From the NCBI GenBank assembly GCA_022824685.1, contig JAJDZJ010000046.1, positions 1 through 35,413 on the forward strand: a stretch of 35,413 bases of DNA. Direction: 5' to 3'. Below, piece after piece: positions 16,417-23,156 of the stretch. The translations under genes were made by a program, and so were the position numbers. The notes under the pieces are model-generated. The model made no database searches and was not told the DNA's origin. It saw nothing but the letters and a program-made list of their open reading frames with translations. Positions within the stretch are counted from its first letter, which is position 1; the number at the start of each line of letters is the position of its first letter. Source of the stretch: Caldilineaceae bacterium. Its GTDB lineage: Bacteria; Chloroflexota; Anaerolineae; Caldilineales; Caldilineaceae.

Positions 16417-16445
16417 AGCGCCTGGCGGCTTATCCGCCAGGCGCT
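16417..16445 (+). terminator. Strong intrinsic terminator (12-bp perfect stem)
   Basis: AGCGCCTGGCGG (16417-16428) pairs perfectly with CCGCCAGGCGCT (16434-16445) around a 5-base loop, followed by CTTGTTTTCTT on the plus strand. The polarity fits plus-strand transcription, although the nearest annotated plus-strand gene ends 291 bp upstream. The opposite side is not T-rich enough to serve the minus-strand hicB remnant. Confidence 0.75.
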
Positions 16446-16568
16446 CTTGTTTTCTTGATTAGATGCGAGACTTGGCACTCGCTCTCAAAGAGGGAACGGG
16501 GCAGTTGTGATCTCAGGATAACTCTTGAAAGTATTTTACAGACTTCGCGCCCTGACATCAGTTTCAGT

Positions 16569-16836
16569 CTAGGCAACAACAAGCTCCCACTCGGTTGCTT
16601 GTGTCTCCTGGTGAGGCGGTCGTTGAATTTCGAGAGGCGATTCTGCCTCAAGAAGACCCAGGTGGCTCAGGATTTCGATAGGTGAAGCGTCTTCAAAAAA
16701 CATCTCAACCGCTTCCTCCAGGTTCTTCCTCGCTTCCTGTACAGTCTCCCCTTGGCTTGCAATGCCCAGATCTTCACAATAGTGAAGCGTACCACTCGCC
16801 ATCTTTTTCGACCGAACACTTGAGTTTCCAGAGCAT
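16569..16836 (-). pseudogene. hicB: hicB-type antitoxin gene with a single-base frameshift
   Basis: HicB-like antitoxin of a type II toxin-antitoxin pair, broken by one indel. From ATG 16836 (GAAAGAG upstream) the frame reads MLWKLKCSVEKDGEWYAS and then hits a stop. One frame over, the family motif CEDLGIASQGETVQEA and the helix NLEEAVEMFFED continue to the TAG at 16569. Removing one C on the minus strand (opposite G16782) restores WYASYCEDLGIASQGET, which is exactly the HicB pattern. The remaining in-frame ORF could only start at 16847 or 16802 and would lack the N-terminal strand. No hicA toxin is visible on either side, so this is an orphan remnant or a sequencing error. Confidence 0.7.
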
Positions 16837-17112
16837 CTCTTTCGCACCTTCAGTCAGAGCAGTGGTTCGCTAAGGAGAGCCACAGTTCAGTCAGGGGTGA
16901 GAGAAAGGAGAAAGACAACAAGTGGGCTGTGATTATGTCGTCAACCCTCCCTGCCTTTTTTATGACTCTTGATGTTTCTGCGCTAATTGAGAGCAATATA
17001 CATTCCATTCTTGTTGGTGTCAATCACATCGGGATGGACCGTGAGCATCCCGAAACGTTTCACCACTTAGACACGTCCTTACAGCATACATTAAAGGACA
17101 TACAGTATAATA
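16837..17112. other. Intergenic stretch without a supportable gene
   Basis: A 72-codon plus-strand ORF (16929-17147) is present but has no binding site, atypical composition and no recognisable motif. I could not find a HicA-like toxin on either strand. A TATAAT hexamer at 17106-17111 immediately precedes the small ORF starting at 17113. Confidence 0.4.
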
Positions 17113-17289
17113 GTGCCCAATCGCCTTCAGTCCCGTCCATCGACTGATCGTGATGATCCTGCTTTGGACAAAGTCGCCCCATACATCTGGCCGCACCAGC
17201 GAGTTGTACCGCTTAACAGCGCTTCAGACGTATGGTATATTGCCAGCAGCGGCGATGGCCGTGTATGGCCCGCCCTGGAAAGGACATGA
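17113..17289 (+). CDS. Small hypothetical protein, coupled to the next gene
   Basis: A 58-aa ORF from GTG 17113 to TGA 17287-17289, too short for standard gene-length filters. Its composition looks protein-like (ALDKVAPYIWPHQRVV, then DVWYIASSGDGRVWPAL). Its stop overlaps the ATG of the following membrane protein gene in an ATGA arrangement (17286-17289), the hallmark of translational coupling. There is no obvious ribosome binding site before the GTG, and TATAAT lies directly upstream, so the true start may differ or the ORF may be the tail of a decayed longer gene. I do not recognise the family. Confidence 0.4.
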   Translation: MPNRLQSRPSTDRDDPALDKVAPYIWPHQRVVPLNSASDVWYIASSGDGRVWPALERT

Positions 17290-17576
17290 TGGATCAGGAA
17301 CCGGAGATGATCTTCAGGACAGCGCATCGTCAGACAATGACGAGTTACGCGCCGCCGATGCACAGACGCGTCGATTCCGACAGGCGGACGCCGGTTGGAT
17401 GGTGGGGCGCAGTTGGCGATCTTGTCGGTTTCACGTTGTTAGAGTGGCTGGCGAGCCCTGTATTGGGAATTACCGTTTTGGTTGTGGCATTCTGCCTTGA
17501 GGCCTTTGGGCTGTTGTCCAACCTTGGCAGGCGCGGGGCAGACGCCCTGGACAGAAAGGCGCGCAAGACACAGTAG
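17286..17576 (+). CDS. Small predicted membrane protein
   Basis: A 96-aa protein starting at ATG 17286 (or 17289), with GGAAAGG just upstream. A polar N-terminal ~45 residues is followed by hydrophobic segments VGDLVGFTLLEWL and VLGITVLVVAFCLEAFGLL, then a basic tail (RRGADALDRKARKTQ). It is probably membrane-associated. It overlaps the preceding 58-aa ORF by 4 bp and is followed by a GC-rich hairpin. Function unknown. Confidence 0.5.
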   Translation: MMDQEPEMIFRTAHRQTMTSYAPPMHRRVDSDRRTPVGWWGAVGDLVGFTLLEWLASPVLGITVLVVAFCLEAFGLLSNLGRRGADALDRKARKTQ

Positions 17577-17613
17577 CGATCGCTGGACGAATGCGACGCA
17601 AAAGAGAAGGAAG

Positions 17614-17639
17614 GCCCCGGTAGAATCAGCTGCCGGGGC
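17614..17639 (+). terminator. GC-rich hairpin after the small membrane protein gene
   Basis: GCCCCGG (17614-17620) pairs with CCGGGGC (17633-17639) around a 12-base loop, about 40 bp after the stop codon and 50 bp before the PhyH gene. Only a short TTACTGTT follows, so termination strength is uncertain. Confidence 0.5.
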
Positions 17640-17689
17640 TTACTGTTCAGTCATCGAACTTTCAGAGAAAAAAACAGGGGAGCCGAACG

Positions 17690-18925
17690 ATGCAGGTCAA
17701 CCGCGAACAGTTCATGGAGCAGGGATATCTCGTCCTGCGCGAGGTCATCCCCCCGGACCAGTTGGAGCAGTTGCGGGCCGACTTTGAAACGCTGGTCGGA
17801 AGGCAGAGAAAGATCTGGGCGCAGGAGCGGGGTCCGGACGACCCGCCCGGCGGCGTTTGGGAGACACACCCGCAGCCGCGCCTGGTCTCTTACAACAGGC
17901 TGATCGACGAAGCAACGGCCAGCACGGTCGAGGTCTGGCTGCAGGAGAGCACGTTGGGGGTAAGCCGCCAGCTGTTGAGCGTTCCGGAGGCGGCGTCGGT
18001 GGCCGGCATGATGTTGATGTGCAGCCCGGTGCGCGCTCATGGCCCGGCCGCGTGGCATCGCGACATCCACCCGATCGACATGGCGCCCCTGGCCGGCCTG
18101 CAGAAGGATTTGAAGGAAAACGGCCCCAAATATGTGCAGTGGAACATCCCGCTCTATGACGACAACGTGCTGTGGGTGGTGCCGGGCAGCCATCTGCGGC
18201 TCAACACCGAGGCCGAAAACCGTTCGCTGTCAGCCGACCCGCGGCGCGCTGTACCGGGCGGCATACCCGTTGAGCTGAACGCCGGCGACGCGGTCGTCTA
18301 TATCAACTACCTGTTGCATTGGGGCAGCGACTACAGCGCCACGACGCGCCGCACCATCCACGGCGGCCATACGATCTTCCCCTACTACCCCGACATCTCC
18401 TTCACCGAGCACCTTTCGCCCGGGGCGCGGGCGGATTTCAGGCAGTGGGACGGGAGGAGCGCGGCGCTGCAGGACCTGACCGAGATCGCGTTACGGGAAG
18501 CACTGAACGGCAACGCCGACGCCTACGCTAACGCGCTCGAAGCGCTGCAGCCCGGCGTAGGCGAAGCCGGCAAGATGGTTCTGACGATCTATCTCTGTAA
18601 AGCGGTTCTCCATATGCAGGTTGTAAAGCATGAAAACACGAGCGCTGACACCTCCTCCGATCCGCTGGCAGGCATAACCGAGGACTATCGCCAGCGCGCC
18701 CGCTCCCCGCATTCGATCTCGATCAACTGGGGCCCGCAGTTCGCGGACCGCTTCACAGTGGACGAGGCCGCCGCTCTGCACAGGCGCTTTGCAATCCTGG
18801 ACGAAAAGCTCCAGGCGAAGGACGAGCATTTCGCGCCCGGTTTCCAGGCGCGCCCGATGCGTTACTTCTTCAACCAGATGCCGGCCGATTTCACACTCAA
18901 GGACTTCGTCGGCAGCTGGAACTGA
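17690..18925 (+). CDS. Phytanoyl-CoA dioxygenase (PhyH) family Fe(II)/2-oxoglutarate oxygenase
   Basis: A 411-aa non-heme iron oxygenase, using 2-oxoglutarate and O2 to hydroxylate an unknown small molecule. The N-terminal FMEQGYLVLREVIPPDQLEQL is the family entry motif. Metal ligands are H123 and D125 in AWHRDIHP, and a distal His in YLLHWGSDYSATTRRTIHGGH, with nearby Arg to hold 2-oxoglutarate. PGSHLRL and AGDAVVYINYLLHW are typical of the double-stranded beta helix. It is longer than many PhyH proteins (~280-320 aa), with an extra C-terminal helical region. GGGGAG-like binding site upstream. It converges on the SDR gene with a 3-bp gap. PhyH genes are frequent in sugar-catabolic clusters of this type. 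Confidence 0.88.
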   Translation: MQVNREQFMEQGYLVLREVIPPDQLEQLRADFETLVGRQRKIWAQERGPDDPPGGVWETHPQPRLVSYNRLIDEATASTVEVWLQESTLGVSRQLLSVPEAASVAGMMLMCSPVRAHGPAAWHRDIHPIDMAPLAGLQKDLKENGPKYVQWNIPLYDDNVLWVVPGSHLRLNTEAENRSLSADPRRAVPGGIPVELNAGDAVVYINYLLHWGSDYSATTRRTIHGGHTIFPYYPDISFTEHLSPGARADFRQWDGRSAALQDLTEIALREALNGNADAYANALEALQPGVGEAGKMVLTIYLCKAVLHMQVVKHENTSADTSSDPLAGITEDYRQRARSPHSISINWGPQFADRFTVDEAAALHRRFAILDEKLQAKDEHFAPGFQARPMRYFFNQMPADFTLKDFVGSWN

Positions 18926-18928
18926 GCC

Positions 18929-19783
18929 CTACAGTTCATCCTTCAGCCACTCCGAGCCCTGCGCTTCCAACCGGGCGCGCAGGTCGGCCTCCAGCCGCCC
19001 GATCATGCCGCCCGGGCCGTATGCTGCGTTGCCGGCATCGGCGATCAGGTTGTGGCCGGTGATGGCAACGGACTCATCTGAAGCCAAAAACAGCATGACC
19101 TCGGCCACCTGTTCGGGCAGGGCGGGGCTGCCCATCGGGTAGGCGAACTGCTGCGTGCGCACCGCGGCCGGACTGTTGGCGAGCATCTCGTACTTCTTTT
19201 CGGTGAGCATGCGCGCGGGGGTGAGCGCGTTGGCGCGGATGCCGTCGGGGCCATAGGTGATGGCCAGATGCTGGGTGAAATTGATCATGGCCGCCTTGGC
19301 CGGGCCATAGGATGAGATGCTGGGACTGCCGGCAAGGGCGATGCTCGATGAGACGTTGATGATGTTGCCGCTGCCCTGCTTGATCATCAACGGAACCACC
19401 TCTTTGCAGAAGAGAAGCGGCGCGGTCACGTGGCAGGCGAAGCCGTCATCCCAGTCCTGGAGTGTGACATCCTCCAACATGCCGCCCGGGTTGTCGATGA
19501 TGGCGTTGTTGACCATGACGTCGACCCGCCCATAGCGCTCCACGGTGAACGCGACCAGGGCTTTAATGTCCTCTTTGATCATGACGTCACAGCGCTTGTA
19601 GGCGATCTCACCGCTGAGACCCTCCGCCTGCGCCAGGACCTTCTGCGCGTTCTCCGGCGTTCGGCCTCGGTCGCAGATGACGACGGAGGCGCCTTCACGG
19701 GCGAACGCCAGCGCGCCGGCCTTGCCCAGCCCCAAGGTTGCGCCGGTGATGATGGCTACCTTGCCTTCCATTCTCGTTCCCAT
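18929..19783 (-). CDS. Short-chain dehydrogenase/reductase (SDR)
   Basis: A 284-aa classical SDR. Cofactor motif GATLGLG (14-20), NNA at ~92-94, catalytic Ser ~145-147, Tyr159 and Lys163 (SYGPAKAAM). AAGGAGAG lies at good spacing before ATG 19783. The protein has a ~25-residue C-terminal extension after the usual end, rich in charged residues. It is probably the last gene of the minus-strand transporter operon (131 bp after the glycosidase-like gene), oxidising or reducing an imported sugar. Two adjacent 10-bp repeats (TGTTCAGTGA/TGTTCAGTGG, 19798-19817) lie upstream of its binding site. Confidence 0.88.
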   Translation of the reverse strand: MGTRMEGKVAIITGATLGLGKAGALAFAREGASVVICDRGRTPENAQKVLAQAEGLSGEIAYKRCDVMIKEDIKALVAFTVERYGRVDVMVNNAIIDNPGGMLEDVTLQDWDDGFACHVTAPLLFCKEVVPLMIKQGSGNIINVSSSIALAGSPSISSYGPAKAAMINFTQHLAITYGPDGIRANALTPARMLTEKKYEMLANSPAAVRTQQFAYPMGSPALPEQVAEVMLFLASDESVAITGHNLIADAGNAAYGPGGMIGRLEADLRARLEAQGSEWLKDEL

Positions 19784-19797
19784 GAGTCTCTCCTTAC

Positions 19798-19817
19798 TGT
19801 TCAGTGATGTTCAGTGG
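19798..19817. repeat. Tandem 10-bp direct repeat upstream of SDR
   Basis: TGTTCAGTGA and TGTTCAGTGG are directly adjacent, ending next to the SDR ribosome binding site. Half of the motif (TTACTGTTCAGT) recurs before the PhyH gene at 17640-17651. They could be regulator half-sites; the evidence is weak. Confidence 0.3.
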
Positions 19818-19914
19818 CGATGGTGCAAGAGTCACCCGCTGATCGCGGTGGGCATCTTGCGTAATGACGCGGACGGCAGGCGACCCGCTGCACACATGTT
19901 ATACGTACAAGGGA

Positions 19915-21270
19915 TTAATCGCTGAAAGAGAAGGAATAGAGCGTCGCGTCCCGCAGTTCGAAGATAAGCTGAACTTCCCGGCCCACCAGCGCAGCCAGAT
20001 CCTGGCCGCCGCGCCACTGCAGGGGGAGATCGGTGACATCCGCCCGGACCGGTATCGAATCGGCCAGGCTCTTGCCCTCGACATCCAACAGCGCCGCTCT
20101 GACCTGACCGCCGTCCGCGTCGGCGCTCAAGCGCAGTTGTCGCCCGCTGCACCGTACGGGCTGCGTGACGAGCGACGCGGTCTGTGACCTGCTGGCCGAC
20201 GTCAGCCCCGCAAACCCGTCCGGCCGCAGCGTCGCCAGCCCAAGATAGGCTGAGCGCCAGTCGGTGTGGGGGCCGTCGCTGCCGCCGTAATAGAGATGCA
20301 GACGCCCGTCCTTGAGGAACGGATAGGCCCCCGCGTAGACGCAGCCCCAGTCGAAGCTGCCCTCCGCGCCGCGTTCGATGAGCGGCGTCCCTGGAGAGAC
20401 GCGCGCCCATTGCACGGTATCGCGGCTCCAGGCCAGTTCGCAGTCGACCAGGTCGGTCGCCGTATCGAACATCATCAACAGGCCGAGATAGATCTGGGCG
20501 TAGGGGAAGGCGATCAGGGCGTAGGCCTGGCGGTCCGGCTCGTCCGGCAGGGCGCTGAGGACCTCGACCGCCCGCGTCCAGGAGTTGAAGTCCTCGCTTT
20601 CGGTGCGGCCGACGGTGCGCTGGCGTCCATCCCACAAACGGGTAATGCCGACATACCTGCCGTGGCGTTCGTCCCAAAACAGATTGTTGTGGGTATCCCA
20701 GCGAGCGTCGATCTCAGGGCAGGGTTGGATGGGGCACCAGTGCAGGCCGTCGGGCGAACGGGAGACGCCGCCCTCCATGAACGCCTTGAACCTGCCCGCC
20801 GGGTCCGGATCATGGGGGTCGAGGGTGACACCGACACCATGCACATCTCGCATGACCAGGTTGTTGCGGGTGGAGCCATCGAACTCGATCAGGCCCAGTT
20901 CGGGCCGTTCCCAGTGGATGCCATCGGTTGAAAAAGCGTAACAGACGCCCATCTCGCGGTGCTTCCTGGTCTGTTCGTCGGCTCTAGCGCGGGCAAGGGC
21001 GGCGCGATAGGCGCCGCGTTCCCGTTGCGCGGGCGGGGTATCGGTGGTCGCCGCGTCGATAATGAACGGGTTGTACCAGCACTTGTAGAGATTGTCGGTG
21101 GGGTCGAAGAGCGCATTGGGGTAGAGATTGTCGTGTCGGACTTCCCAGGGCAGATCTTCGCCAAAGAGAGGATTTTGGCGTGCTTTGCGCGCCCGCCCCG
21201 GCGTTACGGTGAGTTGATCGGCTTGCGCCCAGAGTGATGTATCCAGCAGCAGGTATCTGTTGTCGATCAT
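19915..21270 (-). CDS. Predicted beta-propeller glycoside hydrolase-like protein
   Basis: A 451-aa cytoplasmic protein with repeated strand patterns typical of five-bladed propeller glycosidases (GH32/43/68-like superfamily): LYKCWYNPF, VCYAFSTDGIHWERPELGL, GVSRSPDGLHWCPI, HNNLFWDERHGRYVGITRLW, and AYPFLKDGRLHLYYGG. Acidic residues that could be catalytic are present (DNLYPN, DPHDPDP), but I cannot assign a numbered GH family. A C-terminal ~110 residues form a beta-sandwich-like segment. Its ATG overlaps the stop of the upstream permease (ATGA at 21267-21270), so it belongs to the importer operon and probably acts on the imported oligosaccharide. Confidence 0.7.
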   Translation of the reverse strand: MIDNRYLLLDTSLWAQADQLTVTPGRARKARQNPLFGEDLPWEVRHDNLYPNALFDPTDNLYKCWYNPFIIDAATTDTPPAQRERGAYRAALARARADEQTRKHREMGVCYAFSTDGIHWERPELGLIEFDGSTRNNLVMRDVHGVGVTLDPHDPDPAGRFKAFMEGGVSRSPDGLHWCPIQPCPEIDARWDTHNNLFWDERHGRYVGITRLWDGRQRTVGRTESEDFNSWTRAVEVLSALPDEPDRQAYALIAFPYAQIYLGLLMMFDTATDLVDCELAWSRDTVQWARVSPGTPLIERGAEGSFDWGCVYAGAYPFLKDGRLHLYYGGSDGPHTDWRSAYLGLATLRPDGFAGLTSASRSQTASLVTQPVRCSGRQLRLSADADGGQVRAALLDVEGKSLADSIPVRADVTDLPLQWRGGQDLAALVGREVQLIFELRDATLYSFSFSD

Positions 21271-22142
21271 GTTCCGGTGCGTCCTGTGAGCGCGATGCCG
21301 CGCACCATATATTTCTGGCCGATAAAGAAGATCGCGATCATGGGCAACGATGTGAACACGGTGGCGGCCATCAGCAGCCCGGGCACCGGATCGCCCTGCG
21401 CGATCTGCCAGCGCAGGAAGGCGAGGCCAATGGCGACCGTGTAGGTGCTGTCCTGGCTGAGATAGATGACCTGTTTGACGAAGTCGGTCCAGACGTTAAT
21501 GAATGAAAAGATGGCGATGGTGGCCAGCACCGGCTTGGTCAGCGGCAGCAGGATGCGCCAGAAGATGCCCAGCTCGTTGCAGCCGTCGATCTTGGCGGCG
21601 TCGTCCAGTTCCGGCGGCAGCGTCATGAAAAACTGGCGCATGAGAAAGACATAGACGGGGTTGGCGAAGTAGCTGGGCACGATGAGCGGCAGCCACGTTC
21701 CGACCCAGCCGATATCCCTGTAGAGCAGGAAGCGGGGGATGATCACCACCCAGAAGGGCAGCATCATGGTGCTGAGCAGGACCATGAAGAGGAAATTGCG
21801 GCCCCAGAACTTGAGGCGAGAGAAGCCGAAGCCGACGATGGAGGCGCTGATCAGCTCGCCGACGACGGAGAGAGAAACGATGATGGCGGTGTTGATGAAG
21901 TAGCGGCCAAAGGGGACGCTGGTCCAGGCGCTGGGATAGTTTCCAAAGTAGAGTGCGGAGGGGAAGATCCGCAGCGGGATCTGATTGAAGTCTTCAAAGG
22001 TTTTGAGCGAGCCCATGATAACCCAGAAGAGCGGGAAGATGAACCAGACAAAACCGACGGCCAGCAAGGTGTAGGCGAGCGCGTCGCGCAGGCGGCGCTG
22101 GGTGGTCTTGCTCTTGCTCCAGGAAGCGGTCAGCGCGGACAA
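21267..22142 (-). CDS. Carbohydrate ABC transporter permease, MalG type (CUT1)
   Basis: A 291-aa inner-membrane permease with six predicted helices. The EAA loop that contacts the ATPase is ELDDAAKIDGCNELGIFWR, followed by the invariant Pro in ILLPLTKPVLATIAIF. Translation starts at TTG 22142; a GAGGAG binding site lies inside the final codons of the upstream permease gene, coupling the two. It pairs with the MalF-type subunit at 22149-23063 and the solute-binding protein at 23157-24503. No ATPase is encoded in this operon. Confidence 0.92.
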   Translation of the reverse strand: MSALTASWSKSKTTQRRLRDALAYTLLAVGFVWFIFPLFWVIMGSLKTFEDFNQIPLRIFPSALYFGNYPSAWTSVPFGRYFINTAIIVSLSVVGELISASIVGFGFSRLKFWGRNFLFMVLLSTMMLPFWVVIIPRFLLYRDIGWVGTWLPLIVPSYFANPVYVFLMRQFFMTLPPELDDAAKIDGCNELGIFWRILLPLTKPVLATIAIFSFINVWTDFVKQVIYLSQDSTYTVAIGLAFLRWQIAQGDPVPGLLMAATVFTSLPMIAIFFIGQKYMVRGIALTGRTGT

Positions 22143-22148
22143 GGCGGT

Positions 22149-23063
22149 CTACTCCTCACCCTCGTAGTAGACCCAATAGCGGGCTATGCGGAAGTTGACG
22201 ATGGTCAGGGCGAGGATGATGAGGAAGATCATCCAGGCGAGCGCGGAGGCGTAGCCCATACGGTAGAACTCAAAGGCCTGACGGTAGAGATAGAGGCCGT
22301 AGAAGAGCGTGGAGGTTCCGGGGCCGCCATTGGTCATGATGAAGGCTTCGACAAATGATTGCATCACGCCGATCGTGGTCACGATGACGTTGTAGAAGAT
22401 GGCGGGCGAGATCTGGGGCAGGGTTACATGCCAGAACTTGGCCCATTCGCCGCCGCCGTCGAGTTCGACGGCCTCGTAGAGATGCTGCGGTACACCTTGC
22501 AGGGCGGCGAGAATGATGAGCATGGCGGCGCCGGCGGTTGCGATGGCCTTGAGCGCCAGTGAAGGCAGCGCCCAGGCGGTTTCAAAGAGCCAGTTCGGTC
22601 CCTCGATCCCAACCAGGCCGAGCGCGGCGTTGATAGGCCCGTTCTTGGCGAGGATGGTCGTCCATAGCAGGGCGAGGCCGACACCGCCGATCACGCTGGG
22701 CATATAGAAGGAGGTGCGGAAGAAGGGAATGCCGCGTACATGCTGATTGAGCAGGATGGCGACCAGGATGCTGATGGCGGTGCCCGCGGGGACGGTGAGG
22801 AGGACATAGGTAAAGGTGACGCGCAGGGCATCTGTGACCCTTTCGTCCTCGAAGAGCATGCGCTGGATGTTCTCAAAGCCGATGAACTCCGCCTCGCCGA
22901 TCAACTGGTAGCGGGTAAAGCTGAGGACGAAGGAGGCGATGAAGGGGTAGACCATCAGGAAGCTGAAGCTGACCAGCCAGGGGGAGATGAAGGCCCAGCC
23001 GACGATGTGCGGCCTCAGCCGGGCCCAGCTGATATTCGACGCAACTGTCCTGGGGCTCTGCAT
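22149..23063 (-). CDS. Carbohydrate ABC transporter permease, MalF type (CUT1)
   Basis: A 304-aa permease starting at ATG 23063 (the frame is open to 23123). Helices begin with GWAFISPWLVSFSFLMVYPF. The coupling loop is LYEAVELDGGGEWAKFWHV, followed by TLPQISPAIFYNVIVTT. It is separated from the solute-binding protein gene by 93 bp containing a 12-bp hairpin and coupled closely to the MalG-type gene downstream (6-bp gap). Confidence 0.92.
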   Translation of the reverse strand: MQSPRTVASNISWARLRPHIVGWAFISPWLVSFSFLMVYPFIASFVLSFTRYQLIGEAEFIGFENIQRMLFEDERVTDALRVTFTYVLLTVPAGTAISILVAILLNQHVRGIPFFRTSFYMPSVIGGVGLALLWTTILAKNGPINAALGLVGIEGPNWLFETAWALPSLALKAIATAGAAMLIILAALQGVPQHLYEAVELDGGGEWAKFWHVTLPQISPAIFYNVIVTTIGVMQSFVEAFIMTNGGPGTSTLFYGLYLYRQAFEFYRMGYASALAWMIFLIILALTIVNFRIARYWVYYEGEE

Positions 23064-23102
23064 CTGCAATCCGGGTGGATGGTGGGAAGTGGACAGTATG
23101 CA

Positions 23103-23140
23103 GTGGATAGCGGCTCGTCGCAACGCGGGCCGCTATCCAC
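23103..23140 (-). promoter_or_regulatory. 12-bp hairpin between binding-protein and permease genes
   Basis: GTGGATAGCGGC (23103-23114) and GCCGCTATCCAC (23129-23140) are perfect complements around a 14-base loop. In sugar ABC operons a hairpin at this place commonly protects the upstream mRNA and attenuates downstream expression, so that binding protein exceeds permease. The absence of a U-tract fits partial attenuation or mRNA stabilisation. Confidence 0.65.
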
Positions 23141-23156
23141 CGTTGTTCGAAACGTA

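Larger units (their letters stand above)
16126..16568. other. Gene-poor interval with repeat and orphan terminator
   Basis: This stretch begins with a purine-rich tract shared with the acetyltransferase gene (20-mer at 16129-16148) and holds a strong plus-strand hairpin terminator at 16417-16445. The only plus-strand ORF of note is 49 codons from ATG 16195 to TGA 16342-16344 (MSSQSRHTDSKGV…), with a weak binding site and no recognisable family. A small untranslated RNA ending at the terminator is possible but not demonstrable. Confidence 0.4.

Noticed and set aside
16929..17147. 72-codon ORF as a hicA toxin or other gene
   Set aside because: It lacks the HicA Gly-Ser-His region, has no ribosome binding site and no recognisable motif; it also runs into the coupled small ORF.
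17640..19817. Shared TTACTGTTCAGT motif before PhyH and the SDR as a common operator
   Set aside because: A 12-base match within 35 kb is expected by chance dozens of times, and the symmetry is imperfect; kept only as a weak repeat annotation.
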